DNA of 54,170 bases. It comes from Gammaproteobacteria bacterium. GTDB lineage: Bacteria; Pseudomonadota; Gammaproteobacteria; RBG-16-57-12. The stretch spans positions 1-54,170 of the forward strand of contig JAFLJP010000097.1 in assembly GCA_022712945.1 (NCBI GenBank), written 5' to 3'. Shown piece by piece: positions 16,221 to 25,411 of this stretch. The notes beneath the pieces are model-generated. The model saw only the letters and a program-made list of their open reading frames with translations, had not been told where the DNA came from and searched no databases. Numbering within the stretch: position 1 is the first letter of the stretch; every line of letters begins with the position of its first letter. Both the position numbers and the translations under genes were made by a program.

Positions 16221-17165
16221 TTAAACCCCCAGTGTGGCGCGTGGATTGAACGCCAGCTGTTGTGCCATTTCCCGATAGAGAGCTTTGGCCTTCTCCGTAT
16301 CCGCAGGCGGCAACACCACCTGCAGTACCGCATAAAAATCACCGGCAGACTGGCCCGGAATACCTCTTCCCCTCAGGCGCATTTTGCTTCCCGAGCTGGA
16401 GTTTGGCGGAATTTTTAGTTCAACTTTACCTGCGGGTGTTGGGATATTGACACTCGCCCCCAACGCCGCCTCCCAGGGAGTAACCGGTAGATCAAGATAG
16501 AGGTCCCGCCCCTCTACGCGGTAGAAGGGGTGGGGTTCAAACTCAACTTCAAGGTAGAGATCACCCGCTTTCCCCTGGCCGATGCCGACACCACCCTGCC
16601 CCGCCAGCCGGATATGCTGCCCCTGATGCACCCCTTTGGGTATCTTCACACTGAGTGTGCGATTTTTCAACCGGGGACGTCCGTCATCGCCCAGTTCAGT
16701 CTGCCGCAGGGTGATAGCTCGGGTGGCACTGTGGTAGGCATCCTCCAGGCTAATAAATACCTTGGCGTGGCTGTCTTCTCCCCTCAGATTAAAATGGGCA
16801 CCACGGGAACCTCCCGCAGCATGTGCACCGCCAAACAGTGTCTCAAAAAAATCACTGAACTGTGATGCATCACCCTCAGTAAAACCGCCCCCGTGAAACT
16901 CGAACCCCTGATCCCACTCGGGTGGTGGCCGGAACTCCTCTCCTGATTGCCAGTTGGCCCCTAGCTGATCATAAGCGGCCCGTTTTTCAGGGTCTTTCAG
17001 CACCTCATAAGCTTCACCGACACTCTTGAATTTCTCCTCCGCATCGGACTCTTTACTGACATCTGGATGATATTTACGTGACAGTTTTCGATAAGCACGC
17101 TTGATATCATCCTGGCTGGCGCTGCGCTCAACCCCCATGATTTTGTAGTAGTCTTTAAACTCCAA
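16221..17165 (-). CDS. cbpA: Curved DNA-binding DnaJ-class cochaperone CbpA
   Basis: The 314 residues contain an N-terminal J-domain with the HPD triad (RKYHPDVSKE, about residues 31-40), a Gly/Phe-rich linker, and two C-terminal beta domains (VKIPKGVHQGQHIRLAGQG and LKIPPNSSSGSKMRLRGRG). There is no zinc finger, which separates CbpA from DnaJ. It stimulates DnaK and in E. coli also binds DNA. The gap upstream (17166-17285) holds the 24-base motif shared with the region before the DUF6781 gene. Its partner CbpM is encoded immediately downstream. Confidence 0.95.
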   Translation of the reverse strand: MEFKDYYKIMGVERSASQDDIKRAYRKLSRKYHPDVSKESDAEEKFKSVGEAYEVLKDPEKRAAYDQLGANWQSGEEFRPPPEWDQGFEFHGGGFTEGDASQFSDFFETLFGGAHAAGGSRGAHFNLRGEDSHAKVFISLEDAYHSATRAITLRQTELGDDGRPRLKNRTLSVKIPKGVHQGQHIRLAGQGGVGIGQGKAGDLYLEVEFEPHPFYRVEGRDLYLDLPVTPWEAALGASVNIPTPAGKVELKIPPNSSSGSKMRLRGRGIPGQSAGDFYAVLQVVLPPADTEKAKALYREMAQQLAFNPRATLGV

Positions 17166-17255
17166 TGTATCCCCCTAAAAATCTTTGGGTACCTCTTTTG
17201 TATTCGAACAAACTATCCCCGGATATCCGAAGAGTCTCTCACCACATTACGCCTC

Positions 17256-17279
17256 TTTTCTGCTACCTGTGTTACACAC
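17256..17279. repeat. Shared 24-base upstream motif, copy 1
   Basis: TTTTCTGCTACCTGTGTTAC followed by ACAC agrees with 19792-19815 at 22 of 24 positions. Both copies lie upstream of minus-strand genes: about 90 bases before cbpA here, and about 135 bases before the DUF6781 gene. It could be a regulator site or a leftover of a repeat. Confidence 0.45.
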
Positions 17280-17285
17280 TGCACA

Positions 17286-18971
17286 TCAACCGTCACGTTT
17301 ACCACTGCGCCAAATTGAAAACAGTAACCAAATCGCTCCCACCGTTGCTCCTACAAAACCTAGCAGACCAAACAGCGGTAAGCCCAGCAGCGTCGGCCCC
17401 CCTTTAATGGTCATGACAATGGAGGAGCCGATAATCAATGCGGCGATCACATTACCGACAGCAATACGGCTGGCGGCACGATCTAGCTGATTACCAAACG
17501 TTTTCAGCCGCGTCACGTCCACATGGAGCTGAAGCCGACCACTGCGCGCCGAACGCAGCAGCTGGCGCAAGTCCTGTGGTAAGCCAATCAGCAGGTCGGC
17601 GGTACTGGCAACGGCCCGCCATCCTCGTTTGGCTAGCGCTTCGGGGGCATAACGGGACAACATCGCACGGCGCAAGAAAGGGGCCGCCACCGCCACCATA
17701 TCGAAATCAGGATCCAGCTGCTGCCCCATTCCCTCCAGCGTCACAAAAGCCTTGATCAGCAGAGCCAAATCTGGCGGTAGATTAAGGGAGTGTTCACGCA
17801 GTAAGGCGGTCAACTCACCCAACATGGCACTCAGATTGAGATTTTTTAATGGAACACCGTGGTATTGATCAACAAAACCCTCGATTTCCAGAGTCAGGGT
17901 TTCCGTATCGACCGGCACGTCTGCCGCCCAGTCGAGCAGCACCTCGACCACCCTCTCCGCATCCTGTTCCACCAGACCATGCAACAGATTGACAATCTGA
18001 TCCCGGCGGTGTGTCGGCAAGCGCCCCACCATGCCGAAGTCGATGAAGGCGATGCGGTTTTCCGGTAGATAAAAGAGATTTCCGGGGTGCGGATCGGCGT
18101 GGAAAAACCCATCTTCCAACATCATCTTCAATACCGCTTCCGCTCCCTGTCTTGCCAGCACTTTTCGATCAAGGGCGGCAGCATCAACCGCCTCAAGATG
18201 ACGTCCCGGGATGCCATCGATATATTGCTGCACATTCATCCGCTCACCACACCATGGCCAATAGACCTTCGGAATCACAATTTCCGGGTGCTGGGAGAAG
18301 TTGCGGGCAATTCGCTCCGCATTGCGACACTCTGCGGCCAGATCCAGTTCACGGCGTAGCGAGAGGGTAAATTGACGTACTACCTCCCTAGGCTTGAAAC
18401 GGCGAAAACTCACCACTTCAGCTTCGATAATTTCGGCCAGACGGCTCAACAGACGCAGATCCGCCTCCACCGTTGAACGAATACCAGGACGGCGTACCTT
18501 GATAACCACGGCGCTGCCATCCTCCAACCGTGCCCAGTGCACCTGTGCAATAGAGGCGGCAGCCAGTGGCTCCGGATCCAGCTCGGCAAACAGCGTTTGC
18601 GGCGCACAACCCAGATCCTCCTCCAACTGCTGACAGATCTCATCAAACGCCACGGTCGGCGCGTGATCTTGAAGTTTTTCAAACTCACTAATCCACTCGG
18701 GAGAGAAGAGATCCACTCGGGTGGCAAGAATCTGACCTAACTTGATGAAGGTTGGCCCCATCTCTTCCAGGGCACGACGAAACCTCGCGGGTGGTTCGAG
18801 TCGAACCAGTTCCGATGCCCGATTCCAGTGCAGTACTTTACCCGCACTCTCCAGAGCACCCTCCATACCCAAGCGACGCACCATGTCACCAAAACCGTGG
18901 CGAATCAATATCGAAGCGATGTCGTGGAGTCGGCCCAGATCCCGGGCTGCGCTCAGGGTTTCCCAGAACAT
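17286..18971 (-). CDS. ABC1/UbiB family atypical kinase
   Basis: A 561-residue protein of the ABC1/AarF/UbiB family. The KxGQ motif is present in TFIKLGQILATRVDLFSP, followed by the alanine-rich nucleotide loop LAAASIAQVHWA, the catalytic FFHADPHPGNLF and metal-binding FIDFGMVGRL. The C-terminus has two membrane helices (IAVGNVIAALIIGSSIVM and LLGLPLFGLLGFVGATVG). UbiB proteins support ubiquinone synthesis and lipid handling at the membrane. It is not beside ubiE or ubiJ, so a role separate from the main ubi operon is possible. Its start overlaps the DUF6781 gene by 19 bases, indicating coupling. Confidence 0.88.
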   Translation of the reverse strand: MFWETLSAARDLGRLHDIASILIRHGFGDMVRRLGMEGALESAGKVLHWNRASELVRLEPPARFRRALEEMGPTFIKLGQILATRVDLFSPEWISEFEKLQDHAPTVAFDEICQQLEEDLGCAPQTLFAELDPEPLAAASIAQVHWARLEDGSAVVIKVRRPGIRSTVEADLRLLSRLAEIIEAEVVSFRRFKPREVVRQFTLSLRRELDLAAECRNAERIARNFSQHPEIVIPKVYWPWCGERMNVQQYIDGIPGRHLEAVDAAALDRKVLARQGAEAVLKMMLEDGFFHADPHPGNLFYLPENRIAFIDFGMVGRLPTHRRDQIVNLLHGLVEQDAERVVEVLLDWAADVPVDTETLTLEIEGFVDQYHGVPLKNLNLSAMLGELTALLREHSLNLPPDLALLIKAFVTLEGMGQQLDPDFDMVAVAAPFLRRAMLSRYAPEALAKRGWRAVASTADLLIGLPQDLRQLLRSARSGRLQLHVDVTRLKTFGNQLDRAASRIAVGNVIAALIIGSSIVMTIKGGPTLLGLPLFGLLGFVGATVGAIWLLFSIWRSGKRDG

Positions 18972-19657
18972 GCAGGCTGATTACTTTTTTTCTCACCGTG
19001 GTAACCTGCCACTTTAGTCTCCAGCGTCTCCACAAGTCCTTCAAGAAAACCCGCCGCCGCCTGAGACAAACCATGTCCAACTTTTAACGCTGCACCGCTG
19101 CCCACCCTAATGCTATCGTGCACTGTATGCCCAACCGATTGATTCAGCGTTTCGACAATATCAGCTGACCGACTGCCCACGCTTGTGCCACTGCTTCGTG
19201 CATGCTGCACCAAATCATTCAGCGTACTCTTAACCACACCATTTGATGCGGTTGCAACACGTTTGACGGTCTCCAGAAACATATCCTCCAGCAATAGCAG
19301 CTCATCCAACGCTTGCTTCAAATCCTGTTTCCCAAAGTGCTCAAGCTGTCCCGCCGCCTCTTCAAGCGCTAATTTGGAAGCCTCAGCTGAGGTTGCCAGC
19401 GCATCGTCCATGCCACTCATCGCTTCCGACAAACACTCTTTAATACGAGCACCTCTGGCTCCAGCTCCGAGGCTAGCGCCCTCCATAACCTCACGGGTCA
19501 CCTGTTTGATTCTCTCTACATCCAGCCGCCCCTGACTGAGCGCTTTCAACGTTATGTTGCGAACCTCGTCACGAATCGAGTCACTCCGTTCAACCGCCTC
19601 ACGGACTGCCTCGCGTGCCGTTCGATTCTCAATCTCACTCTCATTTTTATCACTCAT
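18953..19657 (-). CDS. DUF6781-like coiled-coil protein
   Basis: The 234-residue protein is helical and rich in Ala, Glu and Ser, for example AREAVREAVERSDSIRDEV and EEAAGQLEHFGKQDLKQALD. It fits a family of unknown function (DUF6781) that I recall only loosely. No signal peptide or membrane helix is seen. The start MSDKNESEIE at 19657 has GAGAGGGCG upstream; a longer frame reaching 19774 has a less likely N-terminus. Its 3' end overlaps the UbiB-like gene, so the two probably act together, perhaps with the encoded protein as a soluble partner at the membrane. This is inference from coupling. Confidence 0.65.
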   Translation of the reverse strand: MSDKNESEIENRTAREAVREAVERSDSIRDEVRNITLKALSQGRLDVERIKQVTREVMEGASLGAGARGARIKECLSEAMSGMDDALATSAEASKLALEEAAGQLEHFGKQDLKQALDELLLLEDMFLETVKRVATASNGVVKSTLNDLVQHARSSGTSVGSRSADIVETLNQSVGHTVHDSIRVGSGAALKVGHGLSQAAAGFLEGLVETLETKVAGYHGEKKSNQPACSGKP

Positions 19658-19791
19658 ATTCGCCCTCTCTTCAGTCGTCAATACCAACACAGTGGTAACT
19701 TGAACCGGTTTTCGGCAACTCAACACGCAAAACCCCTCGCTGATATTTTGCCCTAGCCCGACTACCATCGACATTATCAGGAAGCCGAATA

Positions 19792-19815
19792 TTTTCTGCT
19801 ACCTAAGTTACACAC
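19792..19815. repeat. Shared 24-base upstream motif, copy 2
   Basis: TTTTCTGCTACCTAAGTTAC followed by ACAC is the partner of 17256-17279. It ends five bases before the 48-base repeat at 19821. The gap 19658-19982 holds this motif, that repeat and a GAGACCTTTGCACGG stretch near 19921 resembling an IS5-type end, with no gene. Confidence 0.45.
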
Positions 19816-19820
19816 CCTGT

Positions 19821-19868
19821 TATTTTTAGTCGTAATCCAGTGTTTTTATTGTCAAAAAATACAATCCT
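19821..19868. repeat. 48-base dispersed repeat, copy 1
   Basis: The stretch beginning TATTTTTAGTCGTAATCCAG agrees with 53531-53578 at 45 of 48 positions. It is AT-rich and non-coding here. In the other copy it starts where a transposase frame loses homology, so it may be an element end. Confidence 0.7.
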
Positions 19869-19982
19869 AAACCGTGGTGGACGAGGGGTAATAAGCCCAC
19901 TGGATAGCTTCTTATGATTTGAGACCTTTGCACGGTTCATATTTCCCTGATTACGCACAAACTTGGCTAAATTCAGAATTCC

Positions 19983-20753
19983 CTAGTCCGGTTCTTCCAC
20001 CGGCGATTTCACGTCAGGCTTGCCACCAAACATCGTTAAGCGACTAAGTGCGACGCCCAACTCAAACAACAGCCACATCGGTATCGCCAGTAGTGTTTGT
20101 GAAAAGATATCCGGGGGGGTTAGCAGCATGCCCAAGGCAAAGGCACCGACAATCACGTAGGGCCTTTTGGAGAGTAGTTTTTGAGGGGTGGTGATGCCAC
20201 TCCGTACCAGGAGGATGGTGAGTATCGGTACTTCAAATACTACACCAAAAGCAAAAAACATCTTGAGGATGAAATCGAGATAACTGGTGATGTCGGTCAT
20301 TACCGTCACCCCTTCGGGTGCCATGGCGGTGAAAAACCCGAAGACGAGCGGAAATACAACGTAATAGGCAAACAGAGCGCCCAGATAGAAGAGGATCACG
20401 CTCATGAAGAGCAGCGGAAATATCAGACGACGTTCGTGTTTGTACAAGCCTGGGGCAACAAAGCCCCACAACTGGTACAACACCACCGGAATGGCGATAA
20501 AGATAGCCGCTACCAGTGATAATTTGAATGGTGCCATAAACGGTGATGAAACCTGAGTGGCGATCATACTGGTGCCTTCTGGCAGGTGCTTCATCAGTGG
20601 CTGTGCGACAAAGTGGTACAGTTCGTTGGCAAAGGGGTAGATCGCCACCAGTGCCACAAAAATCGCAACCACCGCGATAATCAGTCGGTTACGCAGTTCA
20701 CTCAGGTGCTGAACAAGTGATTGCTGGAGGGGAAGGGGTGGGGTGTCACTCAT
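19983..20753 (-). CDS. tatC: Twin-arginine translocase subunit TatC
   Basis: TatC is the six-helix inner-membrane receptor for twin-arginine signal peptides, acting with TatA and TatB to export folded proteins. The 256 residues carry the conserved N-terminal HLSELRNRLI, the periplasmic LWGFVAPGLYKHERR segment and FEVPILTILLVRSGI. The start overlaps the tatB stop by four bases. Downstream lies a 325-base gene-free gap, so tatC is probably the end of the long his-HIT-tat transcript. Confidence 0.97.
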   Translation of the reverse strand: MSDTPPLPLQQSLVQHLSELRNRLIIAVVAIFVALVAIYPFANELYHFVAQPLMKHLPEGTSMIATQVSSPFMAPFKLSLVAAIFIAIPVVLYQLWGFVAPGLYKHERRLIFPLLFMSVILFYLGALFAYYVVFPLVFGFFTAMAPEGVTVMTDITSYLDFILKMFFAFGVVFEVPILTILLVRSGITTPQKLLSKRPYVIVGAFALGMLLTPPDIFSQTLLAIPMWLLFELGVALSRLTMFGGKPDVKSPVEEPD

Positions 20754-21046
20754 GGTTGTTTGGGTGGCGGCGGTTGTTGGTCTGCATCGGTTGTTTCATC
20801 GGATTTCAATTGTCTGTTGAGTACTTCATCTGCACTCTGCTCTATTTTTTGCTCGGCCTCTTGGCGTAACACGTCGGCATTATGAAACTCCCGTTTCATT
20901 TCACTTTTGGTGCTATTGATCCAGTAGCGAATTTTACCAAACCAGTAGCCACCACTGCGTACCAGCCCCGGCAATCGCTCGGGGCCGACCACAAACAGCG
21001 CCACTACCGCGACCACGGCGATTTCAAAGAAACCGATGTCAAACAT
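20750..21046 (-). CDS. tatB: Sec-independent translocase subunit TatB
   Basis: The 98-residue protein has one N-terminal membrane helix in MFDIGFFEIAVVAVVALFVV, then GPERLPGLVRSGGYWFGKIR as the amphipathic helix, and a charged coiled tail ending QQPPPPKQP. The glutamate at position 8 and the GPERLP motif are typical of TatB rather than TatA. It forms the substrate receptor with TatC. A hairpin covers the 22-base spacing from tatA. Confidence 0.94.
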   Translation of the reverse strand: MFDIGFFEIAVVAVVALFVVGPERLPGLVRSGGYWFGKIRYWINSTKSEMKREFHNADVLRQEAEQKIEQSADEVLNRQLKSDETTDADQQPPPPKQP

Positions 21047-21057
21047 CGATCAAGCGC

Positions 21058-21093
21058 AGAGGCAGCCTTAGCTGCGCTCTGCCTCCTTTTTTT
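21058..21093 (+). other. Hairpin at the tatA-tatB junction
   Basis: GAGGCAG (21059-21065) pairs with CTGCCTC (21079-21085), and a run of seven T follows on the plus strand only. It therefore looks like an intrinsic terminator for antisense transcription, and in the tat mRNA it forms a stem covering the last tatA codons. No function is shown. Confidence 0.4.
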
Positions 21094-21328
21094 GAGCTTC
21101 ATCTTTAGTCACTTTCAACTCATCAGCACTCGCTTCCGATGAGTTCTGTTCGGTTGAAGCAATTTGCGGCGATTTGGCGGCATCTTTTTCGCCATCATTC
21201 ATCGCGCTCTTAAAGCCTTTGACCGCATCACCGGCATCTTTGCCGATATTTTTCAGTTTCTTGGTGCCAAATAATAACACTACAATAACCAGCAGAATCA
21301 ACAACTGCCATACACTAATACCGCCCAT
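21068..21328 (-). CDS. tatA: Sec-independent translocase subunit TatA
   Basis: This 86-residue pore-forming subunit begins [20 protein letters not shown], followed by the [20 protein letters not shown] amphipathic helix that defines TatA. The acidic, lysine-rich tail is normal. TatA oligomerises in the inner membrane to let folded substrates cross. It lies 15 bases after the HIT gene stop, in the order HIT-tatA-tatB-tatC, which is common after the his operon in related bacteria. Confidence 0.95.
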   Translation of the reverse strand: MGGISVWQLLILLVIVVLLFGTKKLKNIGKDAGDAVKGFKSAMNDGEKDAAKSPQIASTEQNSSEASADELKVTKDEAQKKEAERS

Positions 21329-21343
21329 GGTGACTCTCCTCGA

Positions 21344-21682
21344 TTAACCAAATGCAGGCAGCTCACCGCCACCCAAAAGATGAATATGCAGGTGAAAGAC
21401 CTCTTGGCCGCCCCCTTTACCGGTATTGACGATGGTACGAAAACCTGCTTCAAGCCCCTGTCCTTGGGCTAGTGTTGGCATCAACGTCATCATCTGCCCC
21501 ATTAGCGCTGCGTGACTCTCATCCAGCTCGGCCAGGCTGACAATATGCTGTTTTGGAATCATCAGCAGGTGTATTTTGGCGCGTGGGTTCACATCTTTAA
21601 AAACCAGAACCTGCTCATTTTCATAGACGATATCCGCAGGAATTTCACCGGCGACAATCTTACAAAAAATACAATCACTCAT
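21344..21682 (-). CDS. HIT family (HinT-like) nucleotide hydrolase
   Basis: The 112-residue protein carries the histidine triad EVFHLHIHLLGG (HxHxH) and the N-terminal CIFCKIVAGEIPADIVYENE typical of HinT purine nucleoside phosphoramidases. The ATG at 21682 is preferred over a longer frame to 21733, since the product then begins MSDCIFCK as in homologues, with AGGA upstream. It lies four bases after hisE. The position between hisE and tatA is conserved in several gammaproteobacteria, though no direct link to histidine synthesis is known. Confidence 0.92.
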   Translation of the reverse strand: MSDCIFCKIVAGEIPADIVYENEQVLVFKDVNPRAKIHLLMIPKQHIVSLAELDESHAALMGQMMTLMPTLAQGQGLEAGFRTIVNTGKGGGQEVFHLHIHLLGGGELPAFG

Positions 21683-21686
21683 TGTT

Positions 21687-22010
21687 TTATTTATCCTTAC
21701 GCGCTGCTTTTTCAACATGGCCTGACAAACCAAAACGTCGTGTCAACTCTTTCAGTACATCCTCTGGCCCCAACCCCCGGTGCGCCAATAACACCAGGGT
21801 GTGAAACCAAAGATCAGCCACTTCGTAGACAATCTTGTCATTTTCACCATCCTTGGCTGCCATCACTGTCTCGGTGGCCTCTTCGCCCACCTTTTTAAGG
21901 ATAGCATCTAAACCCTTATGATAGAGGCTGGCAACATAGGAGTCATCGGCATTTTGCTGCTTACGCTGCTCCAGCACTTGCGCTAACTGGCTTAGAATCT
22001 GTTCGCTCAT
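21687..22010 (-). CDS. hisE: Phosphoribosyl-ATP diphosphatase
   Basis: HisE hydrolyses phosphoribosyl-ATP to phosphoribosyl-AMP, the second histidine step. The 107 residues include [36 protein letters not shown] and [15 protein letters not shown], the conserved MazG-like helices with their acidic metal ligands. It overlaps hisI by four bases. HisE and HisI are separate proteins here, not the fused HisIE of enterobacteria. Confidence 0.95.
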   Translation of the reverse strand: MSEQILSQLAQVLEQRKQQNADDSYVASLYHKGLDAILKKVGEEATETVMAAKDGENDKIVYEVADLWFHTLVLLAHRGLGPEDVLKELTRRFGLSGHVEKAARKDK

Positions 22011-22393
22011 GATTTTCCGTAAATTTCGTCAGGATTTTTTATCACCGGATCAACAGCCACCCATTGACCATCTTGTAACTGCTGATAAAAACAGCTGTGT
22101 CGGCCGGTGTGGCATGCCATCCCTTGCTGTTCAACTTTTATCAGTAGCACATCGTTGTCGCAATCGAGGCGCATATCCAACACCTTTTGCGTATGACCGG
22201 AGCTCTCGCCCTTGTGCCATAGTTTGCCCCGCGAGCGTGACCAATAGACTGCTTCACCTATTTTCGCGGTCATTTCGAGGGATTCTCGATTCATCCACGC
22301 AAACATCAAAATATCACCACTGACCGATTCTTGGGCGATCACTGGCAGCAGGCCATCATCACTCCATTTGATCTCATCAAGCCACTTGACCAT
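22007..22393 (-). CDS. hisI: Phosphoribosyl-AMP cyclohydrolase
   Basis: The 128-residue enzyme opens the adenine ring of PR-AMP, the third step of histidine synthesis. The conserved [32 protein letters not shown] and the zinc-binding LDCDNDVLL and [10 protein letters not shown] segments are all present. Its ATG shares one base with the hisF stop (TAATG), and its end overlaps hisE, so the three are tightly coupled. Confidence 0.96.
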   Translation of the reverse strand: MVKWLDEIKWSDDGLLPVIAQESVSGDILMFAWMNRESLEMTAKIGEAVYWSRSRGKLWHKGESSGHTQKVLDMRLDCDNDVLLIKVEQQGMACHTGRHSCFYQQLQDGQWVAVDPVIKNPDEIYGKS

Positions 22394-23166
22394 TAAAGGC
22401 GCACCTCAATACCTTGCGCGGCCATACACTGCTTTGCCTGCTCCACGGTGTATTCACCAAAATGGAAGATACTCGCCGCCAGCACAGCCTCTGCCCCGCC
22501 TTTAGTGATGCCATCAGCCAAATGTTCCAGCTTACCTACCCCACCCGAGGCGATAACGGGTACCGGCACCGCATCACTCACCGCACGCACCAGCGCCAGA
22601 TCAAAACCATCTTTGGTGCCGTCACGATCCATGCTGGTGAGCAATATTTCACCAGCACCGTAATCGGTCATCCGTTTAGCCCATTCAACCGCATCAATAC
22701 CGGTTGGTTTTCGACCACCGTGGGTGAAAATTTCCCAGCGCGGGCTCTCTCCTTTGGCAGAGACTTGTTTGGCATCAATCGCCACCACAATACATTGGCT
22801 GCCAAAACGTTCAGCGGCTTCGCGGACAAACTCAGGGCGAAACACGGCCGCGCTATTAATGGCCACTTTGTCTGCTCCGGCATTGAGCATGGCGCGAATA
22901 TCGTCATTGGTGCGAATACCACCGCCCACGGTCAACGGGATAAAGACCTGACTTGCCACTTCGTCCACCACATGCACGATGGTATCCCGCTCGTGGGCGG
23001 TGGCGGTGATATCGAGAAAAACCAGCTCGTCTGCACCCTGCTCATCGTAGCGACGCGCCACCTCGACCGGGTTACCCGCATCACGGATATCGACAAACTG
23101 CACCCCTTTGACAACCCGGCCATTATCCACATCCAGGCAGGGAATAATTCGTTTTGCTAAGCCCAT
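22393..23166 (-). CDS. hisF: Imidazole glycerol phosphate synthase subunit HisF
   Basis: HisF is the cyclase half of IGP synthase, a TIM barrel that uses ammonia from HisH to form imidazole glycerol phosphate and AICAR. The 257 residues start [19 protein letters not shown] with the catalytic aspartate, and carry [15 protein letters not shown] and [19 protein letters not shown] phosphate loops plus [15 protein letters not shown] with the second catalytic aspartate. It lies 24 bases after hisA on the same strand. Confidence 0.97.
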   Translation of the reverse strand: MGLAKRIIPCLDVDNGRVVKGVQFVDIRDAGNPVEVARRYDEQGADELVFLDITATAHERDTIVHVVDEVASQVFIPLTVGGGIRTNDDIRAMLNAGADKVAINSAAVFRPEFVREAAERFGSQCIVVAIDAKQVSAKGESPRWEIFTHGGRKPTGIDAVEWAKRMTDYGAGEILLTSMDRDGTKDGFDLALVRAVSDAVPVPVIASGGVGKLEHLADGITKGGAEAVLAASIFHFGEYTVEQAKQCMAAQGIEVRL

Positions 23167-23190
23167 ACCAGCCTCTTTAATATCGAACGG

Positions 23191-23931
23191 TTATTTTCCG
23201 CAAAGCTCATCAGCCAGTGCCTGTCCTTCGGCGAAGTCAAGGCCGCCTTCATAGATTGCCCGCCCGGTAATTGCACCGCAAATACCCTCGGCTGTCACCT
23301 GACTCAGTGCGCGAATATCATCAATATTGGTGATACCACCCGAGGCAATCACTGGAATATTGATCGCCTGCGCCAGTTTAACCGTCGCATCAATATTAAC
23401 CCCCTGCATCATTCCATCACGGCTGATGTCGGTATAGATGATCGCTTCTACGCCATCATTCTCAAAGTGTTTGGCCATATCAATCACATCATGTTTGGAG
23501 AGTTTTGACCAACCATCAATCGCCACTTTGCCCTCTTTTGCGTCCAGACCCACAATAATGTGCCCGGGAAATTCAACACAGAGATCCGCCACAAAATGGG
23601 GTTCATTCACCGCCTTGGTGCCGATGATGACAAACTGCACGCCGGCCTCCAGGTAGGATTGCACGGTATCTTCACTGCGAATACCACCACCAATCTGAAT
23701 CGGCAACTCAGGAAAGGCTTCACTGATGCGGTGAATCACCTCGGCGTTGACCGGGCGACCGGCAAATGCACCATCCAGGTCCACCAGATGCAGACGTCGT
23801 GCACCGGCTTCAACCCAGCGTGCCGCCATGGCCACCGGATCATCTGAAAAAACAGTATCATCCTCCATTCGCCCCTGGCGGAGTCGAACACACTTACCCT
23901 CTTTCAGGTCAATCGCGGGTATTAGCAACAT
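23191..23931 (-). CDS. hisA: ProFAR isomerase HisA
   Basis: HisA isomerises ProFAR to PRFAR. This 246-residue TIM barrel starts [20 protein letters not shown] with the catalytic Asp8, and carries [20 protein letters not shown] and [15 protein letters not shown] with the second catalytic Asp. It shows clear half-barrel symmetry with HisF downstream. Sixty-one bases separate it from hisH, containing no other signal that I can see. Confidence 0.97.
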   Translation of the reverse strand: MLLIPAIDLKEGKCVRLRQGRMEDDTVFSDDPVAMAARWVEAGARRLHLVDLDGAFAGRPVNAEVIHRISEAFPELPIQIGGGIRSEDTVQSYLEAGVQFVIIGTKAVNEPHFVADLCVEFPGHIIVGLDAKEGKVAIDGWSKLSKHDVIDMAKHFENDGVEAIIYTDISRDGMMQGVNIDATVKLAQAINIPVIASGGITNIDDIRALSQVTAEGICGAITGRAIYEGGLDFAEGQALADELCGK

Positions 23932-23992
23932 GGGTGCAGTTTCCTCATTTAGCTACGGATATTAATTAATTTACCGGGAGTTTACTGAGAGT

Positions 23993-24637
23993 CTAAATAT
24001 CCCAGTTCAGGAAATTTGCATACAACTGCAAACCATCATCAGCACTTTTTTCGGGGTGAAATTGTGTGGCAAAAATATTGTCACGGTGAACCGCTGCCGC
24101 AATCTGCACACCGTAATCGGTGGTTGCGGCACAAATGCTGGTTTCCAGCGCCGGGGCGTAGTAGCTGTGCACAAAATAAAAACGGCTGTTTTGTGCTATT
24201 TTTTTCCACATCGGGTGTGCGGTGTCGTTCTGACACACCTGATTCCAGCCCATGTGCGGCACTTTAAGTGAAGCGCATTCCGGCTTGGCTGCGAAGGTAT
24301 CGGTAAAAAAGCGCACCTCTCCCGGTAAAATATTCAAGCCGTCGGTACCACCATTTTCAGCGCTGTGTGACAGCAGCGCCTGCATCCCCACGCAGACACC
24401 CAGTAACGGTTTACTGGTGATCACTTCACTCACCACCTGGTCTATTCCCAGGCGTTTGATCTCTGCCATGCAGTCACGAATGGCTCCCACACCGGGCAGT
24501 ACCACGCGATCTGCTTTTAGTATCGCCTCTGCATCCGACGTCACCAGCACCTGCGTATCCACTGCCACCTTCTCTAACGCCTTGGCAACCGAGTGGAGAT
24601 TGCCCATACCATAGTCGATAACCGCAACTACTTTCAT
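23993..24637 (-). CDS. hisH: Imidazole glycerol phosphate synthase subunit HisH
   Basis: HisH is the glutaminase half of IGP synthase and feeds ammonia to HisF. The 214 residues have the class I amidotransferase triad: nucleophile cysteine in [15 protein letters not shown], and His and Glu in [13 protein letters not shown] near the C-terminus. The N-terminal [18 protein letters not shown] is typical. An element arm (24640-24677) ends two bases before its start codon, so the native ribosome site has probably been replaced and translation may depend on the element sequence. Confidence 0.96.
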   Translation of the reverse strand: MKVVAVIDYGMGNLHSVAKALEKVAVDTQVLVTSDAEAILKADRVVLPGVGAIRDCMAEIKRLGIDQVVSEVITSKPLLGVCVGMQALLSHSAENGGTDGLNILPGEVRFFTDTFAAKPECASLKVPHMGWNQVCQNDTAHPMWKKIAQNSRFYFVHSYYAPALETSICAATTDYGVQIAAAVHRDNIFATQFHPEKSADDGLQLYANFLNWDI

Positions 24638-24639
24638 AT

Positions 24640-24780
24640 GTAACTACTCAGCGTATTCATCTTTTTCTTCAACTCTTCGTTATTTTCGTACTCAATCAGT
24701 CACATATGCCCTATATGCTCCTTCTTTCCGTGCGAAAATGCCTCGATTTGAGGCAAAATCTAAACACGCTGAGCAGTTAC
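24640..24780. mobile_element. MITE-like element between hisH and hisB
   Basis: The 141-base gap is a complete inverted-repeat element. The left end GTAACTACTCAGCGTATTCA and the right end, read in reverse, GTAACTGCTCAGCGTGTTTA, match over about 22 bases, and a looser match extends to roughly 38. A single arm of the same family is at 12794-12830 in aat. The interior contains GCCTCGATTTGAGGC, a small hairpin near 24739. It interrupts an otherwise compact his operon without blocking it, judging by the intact genes downstream. Confidence 0.7.
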
Positions 24781-24789
24781 AATCCAACT

Positions 24790-25380
24790 TTATAGAGAGC
24801 CTTTGGTTGAGGGCATTTGATCACCCAGGCGTTCATCAAACGTCAGCGCATCACGCAGTGCCCGACCAAACGCTTTAAAGATGGTTTCCGCAATGTGGTG
24901 GGCATTACGCCCCCGCAGTGAGTCAATGTGTAGTGTCACGCCTGCGTGATTGACAAACCCCTGGAAGAATTCGTAAAACAGCTCGGTATCAAAACCACCG
25001 ATAGAAGCCCGGGTAAATTCAACGTGATACGCCAAACCTGGGCGGCCTGAAAAATCGATCACCACCCGCGACAACGCCTCATCCAGTGGGCAGTAAGCGT
25101 GGCCATAACGTCGAATACCGCGTTTATCACCAACCGCTTTGGCGAACGCCTGGCCCAGAGTGATGCCGATATCTTCCACGGTATGGTGGGCATCGATATG
25201 CAGATCACCTTTTGCCTTGATCTCAAGATCGATCATGCCGTGGCGGGCAATTTGATCCAGCATGTGCTCAAGGAATGCGACACCGGTATCAAAATGGGCT
25301 TTACCGGCACCATCAAGATTAACGCTAACCTCGATCTGGGTCTCTAATGTATCGCGCTTTACAGTTGCCGTGCGTGCCAT
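24790..25380 (-). CDS. hisB: Imidazoleglycerol-phosphate dehydratase
   Basis: This is the single-domain HisB, which dehydrates imidazole glycerol phosphate. The metal-binding repeats [25 protein letters not shown] and [14 protein letters not shown] are present. There is no histidinol-phosphatase domain, so that step needs another gene outside the window. The ATG at 25380 is used, preceded by GGAGAG; the GTG four codons upstream contains that ribosome site. The product has 196 residues, normal for the short form. Confidence 0.96.
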   Translation of the reverse strand: MARTATVKRDTLETQIEVSVNLDGAGKAHFDTGVAFLEHMLDQIARHGMIDLEIKAKGDLHIDAHHTVEDIGITLGQAFAKAVGDKRGIRRYGHAYCPLDEALSRVVIDFSGRPGLAYHVEFTRASIGGFDTELFYEFFQGFVNHAGVTLHIDSLRGRNAHHIAETIFKAFGRALRDALTFDERLGDQMPSTKGSL

Positions 25381-25411
25381 CTTACTCTCCACTCGGTTGT
25401 CGCATGCGCAC

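Noticed and set aside
19919..19945. GAGACCTTTGCACGG resembling an IS5-type terminus, with a similar GAGGCCTTTGCATG at 30025
   Set aside because: Only single ends are seen, without transposase or a paired terminus; too short to call an element.
22414..23160. 248-codon open frame on the plus strand opposite hisF
   Set aside because: It mirrors the hisF reading exactly, has no family features or ribosome site, and hisF is certain.
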